Shown: positions 34,922 to 46,809, numbered from the stretch's first letter. The stretch: DNA of 64,000 nt from Hysterangium stoloniferum (GCA_015178975.1 WHVD01000040.1:124001-188000); one strand, 5' to 3'. Notes: a model not told the origin generated them from the letters alone. Numbers and translations: made by a program.

Positions 34922-36353
34922 CTATCCATTATATCCAATGAGACCTTTGGCATTAGCTTCAAAATAAGCCATGAGAGTTGTCCCTGAATGCTCTGCCCTT
35001 TGTAAAGCTTCAGCAGGACCTTGATCACCATCAAAAAGTACAGTGTTTTCTCCAGGAAGATGGACCCCAAGTGCCATTACTGCAGGAACCTGGGTGTGGA
35101 GTTCATTACGCATTAATCGCCAAACAGATTCATGTGCACTGACATAACGTGCATCAAGGTACTGTTGAATTTCATCTGGTGTCCTTCCAAATTCCATAGT
35201 TGTACGATCATGGCCCTTGTAACAGTATTTATGCATGTACTTCATTGACCTATTGGTAAAGGTCAACTCTACATTGATATGGCATTCAAAGGTAAGAATC
35301 AAAATGGGGGAGTAAGGGACAACATGTCTGTTGTCATATGTAAACTTGGGAGTTTCATAAACCCTTCCATTGTTGGGGGGATGGCATGTTGGATAACCTT
35401 CCTCATTGACAATAGTGGCTTCACACCAATCCTTTGGATAGTTTTTACTGCATTCCTTATCTACCATACAGGCAGCATTTGGATGATCAGTTCCACAGGG
35501 ACCATGGGTCATGAGTTGACCTACTAAATTAAACAGTCTGGGATGTGTTTCAGGATCTGGAAAACAGGCAGAAATTATGGAGTCGACATCTTCTGGTGTC
35601 CTTGGCTTATTCTGGTCATCAAACCATATGAGGCAGTGCATGTGTGGAAGACCACGCTTTTGGAATTCAATGACATGGATATGGGCTACTGTTCTACCAA
35701 AGATCTGGTCCTCTGTAATCATCTTGAGCAACTTAGCCTTTGGCAGCAAAGACACGGGAGACCAAATCAGGATGATCAGCTGGAGTCTGGCCAGGAAGCA
35801 ATTCATCAGTAACCTCCTTCCACTTGGGATTGGCTGTCATGGTGATGAAGCAGCTGGCATTGCCATACTTTCGTGCAATTGCAAATGAATTTTGCAAACT
35901 TTGTCTCATATCCCTTGAACTGCCAGTAAATGTGGAAGGGAGTATGACCCTCTGGCCAATACTATTGGCATCTGTACTGACATCCTGATTTGTAAATGCA
36001 TCGACCACCTGGTTGTAGAGTTCTGCACGTAACCTTGGTTGATTATCCCTGAGAAATCTCAATCTGCGCTGCTCTGTTACTGCCCAGGCATTGACAATAT
36101 ACTGCTGGAATAGCTTTTGTGCATAAAAAAGGGTCATGGCTTCATATGCTCTGGGAAATAGGCGATAGGCATAATATTCACATTGGGTCACCTTCCGACT
36201 TTTATCTTCATCTTCACCTTCTTCATCCTGCTGTCCAGGCTGGGGCTGCCAATTTTGATTGGCATAGGGAATGTCCCATGACCAACCACGCTCACCCCTG
36301 GGAAAGAGCATAACATAATGAAGGGGTGTACAAATGGCCTGTCCTTCATGCAA
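34922..36353 (-). pseudogene. Helitron_like_N and HUH Rep domain
   Basis: Helitron_like_N signature (LHYVMLFPRGERGWSWDIP, YYAYRLFPR, RLFQQYIVNAWAV-like, MTANPKWKEV) is followed by the rolling-circle nuclease. The HUH-type motif LPHMHCLIWF is at 35621-35650. The Tyr-containing helix KYMHKYCYKGHD (35210-35245) holds the Tyr/Lys residues that nick and join the single strand. A frame change occurs near 35740, and a stop separates the domain from the following MDFPEYFTY block. Confidence 0.85.
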
Positions 36354-36377
36354 TCGATGGAAAGGCCCCCCCCTTCT

Positions 36378-38472
36378 CTAAACAATAATATCCCTTGGGT
36401 CACCCTGACCTGTATCACCATCTCCAGGCACAATGACTGCAAGTTCATCACCGGTTTGAAGGTTGTACCATCGGGGATCAGTAAAAGCCTTGTAGCTTAG
36501 TCTAACATGTAACCTTGGAGTCTCTGCCTGTGTCCTCAATCGCTCATGTGCCTGGTGATAGAGTGCTATAAAGGGATTATATTGCTCCATCATGTCCTGC
36601 AAGTCAGAAAAGTTTTGATTGATTAGATTTTGATTTGCCCTGTTATTCTGCCTTATCTGCAATGCATTCCCCAGTGCATCCTCACGTGCAAGTGCAGGAT
36701 CATGGATGTAAAGCTGAGCATAACTGGGTGATACATCTTCCCCGTATGGGATTACAGAACCATGCTCATGATACAATCCACCATGTATTTTAAAGACATA
36801 TGGGCCCTGACCACCTTGCAAGACAGACTCATCCAATTTGACACCAAGTGATATAAATGCAAATGCATTATTATATGCACAAATATTTTTGCGAAATTCC
36901 TTGGCATTGTCTGTATTATCCTCAAGAAGAGACTTTAAGGTATGAGGGACTGGTTCAAGTATTGGAAGGATGATCTTTCCTTGCTTGCAACAGTTGCCAA
37001 ACTTTGGTGTTGTCCGAGAGCTAGCTGCCAGACGCTCATCCATCCAGTGTAAAGCTCCACAGTGTGAACACTGTATCTTCATATGTCCCACATCATGTCT
37101 TGGAAACCTGGCCTCCACAACTGGCTGCCGTCCAATGGGTAATTGTGCAACAGGAAGTGGAAGTGGAGGGATGGCTGCAGGATCTGGAATGGCTGGGGGT
37201 GGGGCAAGTGGGAGAATAACTGGAGGTGGAGGAATGGCTGGGAGTGGGGCCAACTGTAGTTGTTGCTGTACATTTACTGCTGGATGACCAGGAGCATGGT
37301 GATGCTGTAGTGGTGCTAACTGCAACATGGGTACCTGTTGTTGTGGAGATGGATTTCCAGGTGGATGGTGAAGCTGTGGTGGTGCCCACTGCACAATAGG
37401 TGGGTGTTGTTGCTGTGGAACTGGATCTCCAGGTGGATGGTGATGCTGTGGTGGTTCCCACTGCACAATAGGTAGGTGTTGCTGTTGTAGAACTGGATTT
37501 CCAGGTGGATGGTGATGCTGTGGTGGTTCCCACTGCACAATAGGTGGGTGTTGCTGTTGTGGAACTGGATTTCCAGGTGGATGGTGTGGTGGTGCCCACT
37601 GCAAAATAGGCTGTTGTTGTTGTTGTGGAACTGGATTTCCAGGTGGATGCTGTGGTACCCACTGCAAAATAGGTGGTAGTGGTAATTGTACAGCTGGATT
37701 TCCAGGTGGATGGTGATGCTGTGGTGGGTCTAACTGCAAAATGGGTACCTGTTCCTGGAATTGTGGAATGGCATCATGGTGTAGTGGTACAGATGGATGA
37801 CCATGCTGGTCTGGTGCTAATTGGACAATTGGTGCCTGTGGCTGAACAGATACATTTACTGGTTGATGACCCTGTTGATGTGGTGCTAACTGCAAAATAG
37901 GTCGCTGCAGTTGAGTAGCTACATTGCCTTGTGTATGACCTGGTGCCTGTGGCTGAGCAGCTATATTTCCTTGTCCACAACCCCGCCTAATAGGTTTTCT
38001 TAATGGTGGCAAAGCTAAATACTGCCTATGCAAGGCAGCCACTGCATCAGAGCCAACTATATCAGAGCCACCTGCAGCAGAGCCACCTGCAGCAGAGCCA
38101 CCTGCAGCAGAGCCACCTGCAGCAGAGCCACCTGCAGCAGAGCCACCTGCAGCAGAGCCACCTGCAGCAGAGCCACCTGCAGCAGAGCCAGCCACCTGGC
38201 TGAGCAACCAAAAATGGATTATCAGATTGACCTCTACCAACAGGAAGATGGAGATGTCCAAATGGTTGAGCAGGGGGTGGTATATCAGAATTCACAGTTA
38301 AACAATGATGACGATCAGATGGAGATGTCATTTGCAATTGTGCCCTATGCTGCCTTCGCTCCTCCTCCCAATTACGCTCAGGTGTTTGATCCATAATGAT
38401 AGAGGGATCCACACCAAAGCAAAATGCCAGTGCAATGTCACAAAGAGAGCTATATGGCTTATCTAAAGCCAA
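36378..38472 (-). pseudogene. Helitron N-terminal region with Pro/Gln/His repeats
   Basis: Two overlapping minus frames. The first (38472-38062) starts MALDKPYSSLCDIALAFCFG and includes the basic TPERNWEEERRQHRAQ stretch common at Helitron N-termini. The second (38261-36378) has a 15-bp GGSAA array at 38063-38190. It then has about eight units of roughly 31 residues rich in P, Q and H (PPQHHHPPGNPV, QWEPP; about 37100-37900). A CX2C pair (IQCSHCGALHW) and the conserved approach to Helitron_like_N (RLSYKAFTDPRWYNLQTGDELAVIVPGDG, 36540-36420) follow. A run of eight C's near 36366 coincides with a frame change. The repeat region is unusual for this protein and may be fast-evolving linker. Confidence 0.75.
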
Positions 38473-38606
38473 GTGGCAGCAGTAGCAGACACAGAAAACC
38501 TGTTATAAAGAGGGGGAGAGGAGTGAGAGGGTAAGTTGATTTGAATTAGGCTAAAATAAATCATTGATGTGAAAAATAAAGCATAAATCAATTTTCACAG
38601 AATGAG

Positions 38607-39125
38607 GGAAGGTATCAATACTAACCTTGAGGAACTTCTTATCTTCCAGGGGGAATAGAAACAGCAACAAAGCAAAAAGCCACACAATAGGAGTTAATTC
38701 TACTATATGAATAATCCTTAAGCAAAGAATGGTGAAATTAAGCACAGGGGTAGGACTTACCTTCAATACTCCACTCTACCTACAGGGAGTACTCACAAAA
38801 GCAGTGGAAAGTGCCAGGGAAAAAGAAATCAGACAAATATGTAGGTCTAAAATAACCCAAAAATACCAAAAATAAGCATAAATATTTTTTTAATAATATG
38901 AAAGAGAGTATCAATACTAACCTGGAGGTGTTTTATATCTCCCAGGGAGAGTAGAAACAGCAATGAACCAAAAAGGCCACACAATAGGAGTCAATGGCAA
39001 CTGTATAAATTATCTTTAGGCAAAAAAGGTAAAGTTAATTCCAGACACATGACTCACCTTCAGTACTCTACCTATACTCACAGGGAGTACTCACAAAAGC
39101 AGTGGAGAGTGTCAGAGAAAAATAA
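38607..39125. repeat. tandem duplication, unit about 298 bp
   Basis: TATCAATACTAACCT...CACACAATAGGAGT...CAGGGAGTACTCACAAAAGCAGTGGA occurs twice, 298 bases apart. On the minus strand each unit shows AAG|GTTAGT and GAAG|GTAAGT-like donor sites, so this may be a duplicated leader exon of the Helitron transcript. Confidence 0.65.
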
Positions 39126-39129
39126 GCTG

Positions 39130-39660
39130 GATAATGGGCTCTAAAATAGTCCAAAAATGCAAAGAATACAGCATAAATAACTTAAAACAGCATCAGGAAG
39201 CCCAAAATACACCTGGAAATTATATAGTAGCCTTCAAACAGTGTATGGGAAAATTATGAATAAAGAAGAAGTGCCAGGAAAAGGCAATTTGACTGCAAAT
39301 AAATTATTTAATCAATTAAAAGGCAAGAATTGATTAATAATAACTACAGATTCACCACACCTATGATATATCCCCAAGAGTCCAGAAATACTTCAGAGAA
39401 GAGCCTCCTGTAATATGGAGAGTAGAGGGCCAGAAGGGAGGCAGATTCTGTCTGCAGGATAATATGATAATAAATAATTATTAATTAAAAAAAAGAACAT
39501 TAAATGGGATTGAATACAGTGTTAACACACCTTGACAAAGGTTTAATACCTTGAGAAATAATTGCAGGTGGCAACTTTGAGTAGAAGACAGCTGGGTGAG
39601 AGAGGGAAGGGAGATAAGAGTGGCAGCCTTGAGGCTTGACCACGGGCTTCCTGTGTTCCC
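39130..39660. other. no gene recognised
   Basis: AT-rich sequence upstream of the Helitron reading frames. No motif beyond the neighbouring repeats. Confidence 0.4.
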
Positions 39661-39664
39661 ATGC

Positions 39665-39960
39665 TGGCAAAGAGAAAGTTCCCACAGGGTTGACAAAGTT
39701 CCCACGGCATTACAGTGCATGAAAATACTCCTGCAGTGCCAAGAATACTCCTGCGAGTGGAGAAAAACACCTGTGGCGTGATGAAATACTCCCGTGAATG
39801 CCCAAATGCTCCCGCGCTGAGGTAATAAGAGCATTCGGGTGCTAACGTGCCCTCATCGGGGCGACTGACCCCCATCGGGACAACTCCCCTGATTGGGATT
39901 CCTGGGACCTATCAGGGACAATTTGGGTGCTCCATGCCCTCACGCAGCACCTAAAAGCAC
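39665..39960 (+). repeat. ACTCC array and TCGGG-rich tail
   Basis: Units AAAATACTCCTGC.GTG..A, then GATCGGGACAACTCCCCTGATTGGGA-like sequence with CATCGGGGCGACTGACCCCCATCGGG. It shares AATAAGAG.ATT.GGG.GCT with 25000-25025. Confidence 0.6.
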
Positions 39961-40532
39961 CCACAGACCCACCATGCTCCTTTCACTTATTTGACAAGCT
40001 TAGGAACCCTTGCTATGCTGTGGGGTGGTCACTTTGGCCCCACAAAACCCCCCACGTCGACAACTCTTAAGTGTTGCCAACCAGAAAGTGTTGCCAAACA
40101 GAAAGTGTTGCCAAATGGAACATGTCACCAAAGAGAAAGTGTCACCAAAGAGAAAGTGTCACCAAATGGAAAGTGTCACCAAATGGAAAGTGTCACCAAA
40201 CAGAAAGTGTCATGGAACAGAAAGTGTCAAGGAACAGAAAGTGTCACAGATGGTGACAACAACTATTATGTATTTCTCAGACACATTGTCAGAGAACATA
40301 CAACTTGTGTTAGAAGGAAAACCATTTAAGGAACAGAAAGCCTTTAAAGGAAGGAAAGTCTTTACAGGGGAGACTGTTCAGAGAATGGAAAGAATGACTA
40401 CAGAAGGAAACAACAGTCACAAAGAAACCTACAGTTACAGAAGGAAACTACAGTTACAAAAGGAAACTGCAGTTACAAAGGAAACACTGATGGCTACAAA
40501 GGAATCAATGGTTACAAAAGAATCAAGTTACA

Positions 40533-40850
40533 AAGGAATCAACAGTTACAAAGGAATCAACAGTTACAAAGGAATCAACAGTTACAAAGGAATCAACAGT
40601 TACAAAGGAATCAACAGTTACAAAGGAATCAACAGTTACAAAGGAATCAACAGTTACAAAGGAATCAACAGTTACAAAGGAATCAACAGTTACAAAGGAA
40701 TCAACAGTTACAAAGGAATCAACAGTTACAAAGGAATCAACAGTTACAAAGGAATCAACAGTTACAAAGGAATCAACAGTTACAAAGGAATCAACAGTTA
40801 CAAAGGAATCAACAGTTACAAAGGAATCAACAGTTACAAAAGAATCAATG
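40533..40850 (+). repeat. 18-bp tandem array
   Basis: About seventeen near-perfect units of AGTTACAAAGGAATCAAC. One frame reads SYKGIN repeated and the reverse reads VTVDSF. The unamplified 19-bp-type units remain just to the left (40395-40475). Confidence 0.9.
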
Positions 40851-41459
40851 ATTACAGTTATAAAAGCAACAACAGCCACAAAGGAAAGACAGCTCAGAAA
40901 AGGAATGATGGTAAAGAAAGACAAAAGGAACAACAGTTACAAAGTACACAATGGTTACAAAGTAAACAACAGAAACCCTTGGAGAATGGAAACCAAGGTT
41001 ACAAAAGAAACAAAATAACAACAGTTACAAAAGGAATGAAGGGGGACAAAAGGAATACAGGTCACAAAGGTAATAACAGGTCAGAAAAGTAATGATAGGC
41101 CAGAAAAGCAATGATAGCTCACAAAAGTAATCACAGGCCTGAAAAGTAATCCCAGGTCAGAAAAACAATGACAAAGACATTGATTAAGAGAAAATTGATA
41201 AGCATTCATTAAGCATGGATGGATCATTGCCATGACTTCATATGCATGGTTGGATTTCAAAAGTTACAAAAGGAAAGAGTGGTTAAATTGACTCTCAACT
41301 GCAAGTAATTACTGTGATCATTCAATTTATTTATTTTGATTTTATTTTGATTTATTGAATTTTATTTTATTTTATTGTTTTTCATTTCGATTTATTTTAT
41401 TTTAAAACATTTTATATTCATTTATTTTATTTTATTTGAATTATTCTGATTTTATTGAG

Positions 41460-42830
41460 GCCGATCAGAGGGGGATGGAGGAAGAAGGAAACAGTACACA
41501 CAGCAGCTGGACAAAGAGAGAAGGAAACAGTACACACACCTGGAGAAAAGAGAGGGCTGGTCAGCAGAGGATGGTGGAAGAAGGAAATGGTAGACACAGT
41601 GTAGGAAAGAGAGAGTAGGTCAATCAGAGGAACATGCACTGGCTGGAGGAAAGAGAATGGAGGCCAATCAGGGCAGGATGAAGAGAGAAGGAAAGGGTAC
41701 ACAAACCACCTGGAGGGAAGAGAGAGGGCCAATCAGAGTAGGATGGAGAGAGAAGGAAATAGTACATGCACTTGCTGGAGGAAAGAGAGAGGAGGCCAAT
41801 CAGAGCAGGATGGAGGGAGGAGGAAAGGGGACATGCACCTCCTGGAGAAACGAGAGAGGAGGACAAAGGAAGAAGGAAACGGTACACACAGTGGCTGGAG
41901 GAAAGAGAGAGGAGCCCGATCAGAGGACAAAGAGAGAAGGAAACAGTACATGCACCTCCTGGAGGAAAGAGAGAGGACAAAGGGAGAAGGAAATGGTACA
42001 TGCACTGGCTGGAGGAAAGAGAGAGGAGGCCAATTAGAGGAGGATGAAGAGAGAAGGAAATGGTACACGCACCCTCCTGGAGGAAAGAGAGAGGAGGCCA
42101 ATCAGAGGAGAACAAAGGGAGATAGAAATCGTACACCCACTGGCTGGAGGAAAGAGAGGAGGCCAATCAGAGGGGGACAAAGGGAGAAAGAAATAGTACA
42201 CACCGGCTGCAGGAAAGAGAGGAGGCCAATTAGAGGAGGACAAAGAGAGAAGGAAATGGCACACACACCTCTTGGAGGAAAGAGAGAGGAGGACAGAGGG
42301 AGAAGGAGCAGTACAAGCACCAGCTGGAGGAAAGAGAGGGGGCTGATCAGAAGAGGACAGAGAGAGGGAAAGGGAACACACCAGCTGGAGGAAAGAGAGG
42401 GGGACAATCAGAGGAGGACAAAGAGAGAGGGGAAAGGGAATGCGCACCGGCTGGAGGGGGACAATCAGAGGAGGACAAAGAGAGAGGGGAAAGGGAATGT
42501 GCACCGGCTGGAGGGGGACAATCAGAGGAGGACAAAGAGAGAGGGGAAAGGGAATGCGCACTGGCTGGAGGAAAGAGAGGGGGCCAATCAGAAGAGGACA
42601 GAGAGAGAGGGAAATGGAACGGGCACTGGCTGTAGGAAAGAGAGAGGAGGCAAATCAGCGCAGGACAGAGGAAGAAGGAAATGGTAGACACACTGGCTGG
42701 AGGAAAGAGAGAGGGTCCCAATGAGAGGAGGATGGAGAGAGAAGGAAACGGTACACACACCTGGAGGAAAGAGAGGAGGATGATCAGAGGACAAAGAGAG
42801 AGGAAATGGTACACGCAAGAAATGCTTCTG
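41460..42830 (+). repeat. purine-rich GGAGG minisatellite, block 4, with CCAAT boxes
   Basis: As block 3. At least six exact GGCCAATCAG boxes are seen between 41655 and 42590. Confidence 0.85.
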
Positions 42831-43345
42831 TAAAGGCGTGGGAAATGCTTATGGAAGGTGCAGGGAGTGTCATGGGAAATATGTCCTGCACATGAAATGG
42901 TTCCACACATTTGATAAATACTCCTGCAGTGTCACGAAATACTCCTGCACATCACAAAATACCTTCATGCATACTTCTGTGTGTTACAAATGCTCCAGTG
43001 GCATTACCCAATGTCACAGAATGCTCCTGTGGTGCTACAAAATATGCCCACAAGTGCCAAAAAGCTCCCATGGTGTTAGAAATACCCCTGTGACTGAAAA
43101 AATGCTTCCAGATTTGGTTCTGTGTTGACATAACAATGCAAGCTGAGTCACTAATGGTACCTTTTATTTTTCCGGCATTTTCCTTTGCCCAGTTGGGATT
43201 TTTGCATATTTCTGCACCCACAACCCACCAAGCAAAATTAATTTATATGGATATGACGAGCCTGGGAACCCTTGCTATGCTGTGGGTGCCAGCTTGTTGG
43301 AGGGTAAATCCCCCCAAACCCCCTCCATATCAACAACTCTTAAGT
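42830..43345 (+). repeat. ACTCC array followed by partial hairpin module
   Basis: Array 42850-43110, then GACGAGCCTGGGAACCC at 43256 with a shortened module. A fragment with the perfect stem CCCACAGC-TTT-GCTGTGGG follows at about 43380. Confidence 0.65.
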
Positions 43346-43593
43346 ATTCTTCAACTCTGGTCACTTTGCAATCTACCCCACAGCTTTGCTGTGGGCTCCG
43401 ACTTATTGGTGGGGCATGTCAAGAACCACAAAACCTGCCAGACCTCTGGGCTCCCAGACCCCATCCTACATGCTCCCGGCCCTCTATATTGTATAGTTAC
43501 AACTGGAGTTCCTGCTGGAGCCCACACATCAACTTGTTTATAGCTGACTCTGTATATGCACCTCACCCTATCTGCCCCCAACTAGACCCCTTC

Positions 43594-44450
43594 TGTTATG
43601 ACCCAGAATCCATCGGACTCTGCCCTTTGCCATGTGACTTCTTTGCATGTTCTCGGTCATCTCCCGACCCAGACTCCGACTGGACTCCCAGAACTTGCAC
43701 GTCACCCTATATGTATGCACCAGCTGTCACCAGACCTGCACATCAACCTGTCTATATCTGACACTGTGTCATATACACCAGTCCTTGGACTCCACTGGAC
43801 CCGGACATCAACCTGCTTATACCTGACACTCTGTCTATCACGGACCAGTCACCGGAGTCCAACCGAACTCTTGGAACCCCTCTAACAGAGCATAGAACCC
43901 TGCTCCCATTATGGTCAAACAGTCTGTCATGTGTCTCATACACCAGTCCTTGGACTCTGCCGGACCCCCTGCACATCCAACCTGTCTATACCCAACATTG
44001 TCTCATGAACCAAGTCCCCAGACTCCACCTGGAGCCCTCTAACTGAGCCCTGCTCCAGATATGGTCTAATGACCTGTCATGTTTCAGACCCCACTCCCAT
44101 TCCATTCTGTCCCTAATACCTAGTTTGGTATTTACTTGTTTTGTTTTATGTTTAATAGTTCTGCCCCTCATTAATATCCAATTTGGTATTATTATTACAT
44201 TTCACAGTCTATATAAGTCTCCTATATTCATGTACTTAGAATCCAGTTTGACCCTCAAACAAGTTACACCCCTGCTCCAGTCTCTACTCTCTTGTCTGTC
44301 TGCACACTCGATTCCTGGAACTCCCACAGGAACTCCAGAATCTACATCTCCTTGTATGTGTTCTGTCAGCTCAAAATATGGACACCCGAATGAGTGTACG
44401 AGGATGCAGCCTATAAGCTGAAGCCAAGTCCATCTCAGTGTTACTCTTCT
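43594..44450 (-). repeat. diverged LTR of family A, right end unresolved
   Basis: TGTTATGACCC start, many C(A/C)GAC(T)CC units, GTCTATATAAG at 44209, and the CAGCCTATAAGCTGAAGCC motif at 44407. Most CpG sites are gone. No clean target duplication. Confidence 0.6.
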
Positions 44451-44455
44451 GGTAA

Positions 44456-44671
44456 TTATTCTGATACCACGCTCCTTGTTCTACTAATCCCTGGAAACTC
44501 CCCGCAATATTCCGAAACAGGAATATAATAGACAAATGAGTGAATGCTTGTTAACGGACAAATTACCAAATGTGGAACAAGGAAGAATGCAGAAGATACG
44601 GTAACTATGATGTTCCATAGTTGGAGATTGGAAGTCAGATATTGAAACATCCGGGAACGGGTCGTAACAAC
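44456..44671 (+). repeat. LTR family C fragment
   Basis: Related to 5500-5583 plus 21329-21489. Ends GTCGTAACA. Confidence 0.45.
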
Positions 44672-44674
44672 ACC

Positions 44675-45260
44675 TTGAGGAATCACCACTCCAACAGTTA
44701 CCTGTCTAAGTGTTTATATTTGACCTCACATTCCTTCCTTTGCATGTTTGCCACAGTGGCTGGGCAAGCAAATTGACCCTTGTTTTCCAGTGTTGTTTAC
44801 AATGAAATCTGAAGTCAGTCCAATGTGCAGGAAAATGATTTTTCCATAACACCAGTGTCAACAAATCACACATAAACACACCTGCAAGATATCCATAGTT
44901 GGCAATAAAAGTTGAAAATTAGAATATGTGCTGAGAAAGGATGAGGATTTGTACTTACCTTGAAGATGTGTCCCAGTTGGTATTTTACATATAATATTGA
45001 AAATATTGTTTCGTCAAGCATTGAGTTGCACTGATGGTGTCTTGTAATTATATTGTAAATATTGTATAATATATATATATATATTTACATTTCAGCCAGG
45101 TGGGATGAAGTGTGGGAAGGTGATACCTAATTGGGAACATGGGGTATCCCAGGTAGCTGAGCGCCTGGAGTATCCTGAGAGAGGCATGAACATGGAGGCA
45201 AAAAAATGGCTTAAAATTGGCAAACTAAGTTATTTTAATTTTCCTGGAAATCTCTACCAG
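44675..45260. other. no gene recognised; (TA)n microsatellite
   Basis: Unannotated AT-rich sequence with a TATATATATATATA run near 45066-45085. Confidence 0.4.
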
Positions 45261-45264
45261 GAGA

Positions 45265-45655
45265 ACTGGTGATTGAAATGCCTCTGTAAGGGGCATGGGA
45301 AATTGGTCAGTGAAGGGCATGGCAAAGGTTTCCATGCATGCACACAATACTTCCATGCATGTGTAAATACTCCTGTGCATGTGAAAAACTCTTGTGCATG
45401 TCAAAATACTTCTGTGCATTATAAATCTACTTCTGTGCATTTTACAATATCTCTGCACAGAGGTAAAAAATACTCCCGTGCATATGAAAAACTCCCACAC
45501 ATGACAGAAATACCTGTGTGGGATAAAAATACTCCTACACACATGAAAATACCTCCGTGAGGAGACAAAATACTCCCACAAGTGGAGATTTATCCCCATG
45601 AGTGCAGATTTGCTTCCACAATAGCAGATTTGCTCCCATTTGATCCTGCACTGAC
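45265..45655 (+). repeat. ACTCC array with its GAAATGCCTC lead
   Basis: TTTTCC.GGAAATCTC..C.GG.GAACTGG..ATTGAAATGCCTC leads into units AAATACT(C/T)C(T/C)GTGCATGT. The same lead precedes the array at 47690 and occurs inverted at 48430-48500. Confidence 0.7.
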
Positions 45656-45729
45656 TAACAGATTTGTCAGGCTGAGGTCAGCTGATGGTGCCTTTTCTTA
45701 TGTGAGTCGGTGCCTTACGGCACCTCCCA

Positions 45730-45910
45730 GATGCCCACCACCCACCATACAACTTTACTTTATTAGACGAGCCTGGGAACCCTTGCTACACTGTGGGGTG
45801 GTCACTTCACAACCTTCTCACAGCTTCACTGCGGGCTCCAGCTCATTGGGGGGCAAAGCCCCCCAAACCCCCAGGCATCAACAACTCTTAAGTATTCTTC
45901 AATTTTTTTG
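45730..45910 (+). repeat. hairpin module e
   Basis: CCACCCACCATACAACTTTACTTTAT then GACGAGCCTGGGAACCC, with stem GGGGGGC-AAA-GCCCCCC intact. The upstream 30 bases match module b. Confidence 0.7.
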
Positions 45911-45974
45911 TTAAAAAGGAATTTCAGGTCACAAAGCGACCTGCTCCATTTCAAAAGAGAACTTAATGGTCTGG

Positions 45975-46803
45975 TGTTATGACTGGAATTCCCGCAGACT
46001 CTGGGCACTAACTTACATATACACACCTGTGCCCTATATGCACCAATTGTCAGTTTACCAAACTTCCCGCCAGACTCCATACATCAGACTTGTCCATGTT
46101 CGACTTCGTTACTTCATGTATCGGTCGCCAGAATACCTGCCGGACTCTGTCCCTGTCTATGTCCGACTCTGTCCCACACATCAGTCACTGGACCCTGCTT
46201 GGAAAACCTGTCATCCCTCTAACTGAGCCCCGTTCCCATTTTAGTCAAATCACCTGTCACGATTCGGACTCTGCTCCTGCTCCATTCCTGTTTTAGTCAA
46301 ATCACCTGTCACATTTCAGACTCCACTCCTGCCCCATTCCCATTATGGTCTAACCTGTCACATTTCGGACTCCACTCTGTTCCATTCCATTCCTAACACC
46401 AAGTTTGGTGTTTTCTTATCCCATTTCATGTTTGATTAGTTAGCTTTCATTATTACTGGATTTGGTATTGCATACACTCAGCAGTCTATATAAACTAGCT
46501 AAAGTTGTACATACAATCCAGTCAGAAAATCAGCTTAGATTCTCCCCAGTAATCTAGTACATTTTCTGCTCTAAATTCCTCTTTGAATAACACCGCTCTC
46601 ACTAGTCGGAGCCCATGGGCTCCAACGCACCTATCACTCAACCTCTGACTTATTTGTCTCGACTCCCCAGACCTCCCATCCACCCATTTGAAATTGGACA
46701 ACACGATCTAGTGAGGGTGCAGCCTATACAGTAAGCTGAAGCCAAGTCCTACCGGATTTCCTGTGGGTTTCTCCGGAAACCCTCCATGTATGCAACCTGA
46801 ACA
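45975..46803 (-). repeat. solo LTR (family A)
   Basis: TGTTATGACTGG...CTGAACA with the 5-bp duplication TCTGG (45970-45974 and 46804-46808). TATATAAAC at 46488. The motif CAGCCTATA..AGCTGAAGCC is split by a short insertion (46722-46742). Confidence 0.85.
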
Positions 46804-46809
46804 TCTGGT

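Larger units (their letters stand above)
32877..38472 (-). mobile_element. Helitron, autonomous type but broken
   Basis: Minus-strand Rep/helicase reading frames in Helitron order: N-terminal region (38472-36378), Helitron_like_N (36353-35733), HUH Rep domain (35800-34922) and Pif1-type helicase (34900-32877). At least four frame changes or stops separate them, so the protein is not made whole. Exact ends (5' TC, 3' CTRR with hairpin) could not be fixed. The hairpin module at 32640-32770 lies where a 3' end would be. Confidence 0.85.
39960..42830 (+). repeat. 2.8-kb composite block, copy 2
   Basis: Same order of parts as 29325-32150. Here the hairpin module is truncated, the AAAGTGTCACCAAA 18-mers are more numerous (40075-40250), the array is built on an 18-bp unit, and the GGAGG minisatellite (41460-42830) has private units (GGCTGGAGGGGGACAATCAG, three times, 42445-42540). 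Confidence 0.8.

Noticed and set aside
37093-37662. A Ser/Thr-rich frame of 189 codons overlapping the Helitron N-terminal repeats
   Set aside because: Shadow frame of the Pro/Gln/His repeat. The conserved Helitron blocks are in the other frame.
29640-40850. CRISPR-like direct repeats
   Set aside because: Units are contiguous without spacers, no cas-type gene is present and the genome is eukaryotic.
40010-41092. A 360-codon frame with repeated YKGINS
   Set aside because: It is the direct read-out of the 18-bp array. The sister locus has a 19-bp unit that would scramble the frame, so coding constraint is unlikely.
41743-42687. Long open frames (up to about 314 codons) of KERGGQSEED-type repeats in the GGAGG minisatellites
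   Set aside because: All three plus frames and the minus frames are open because the unit lacks stops. Unit lengths vary out of frame, so no single protein is maintained.
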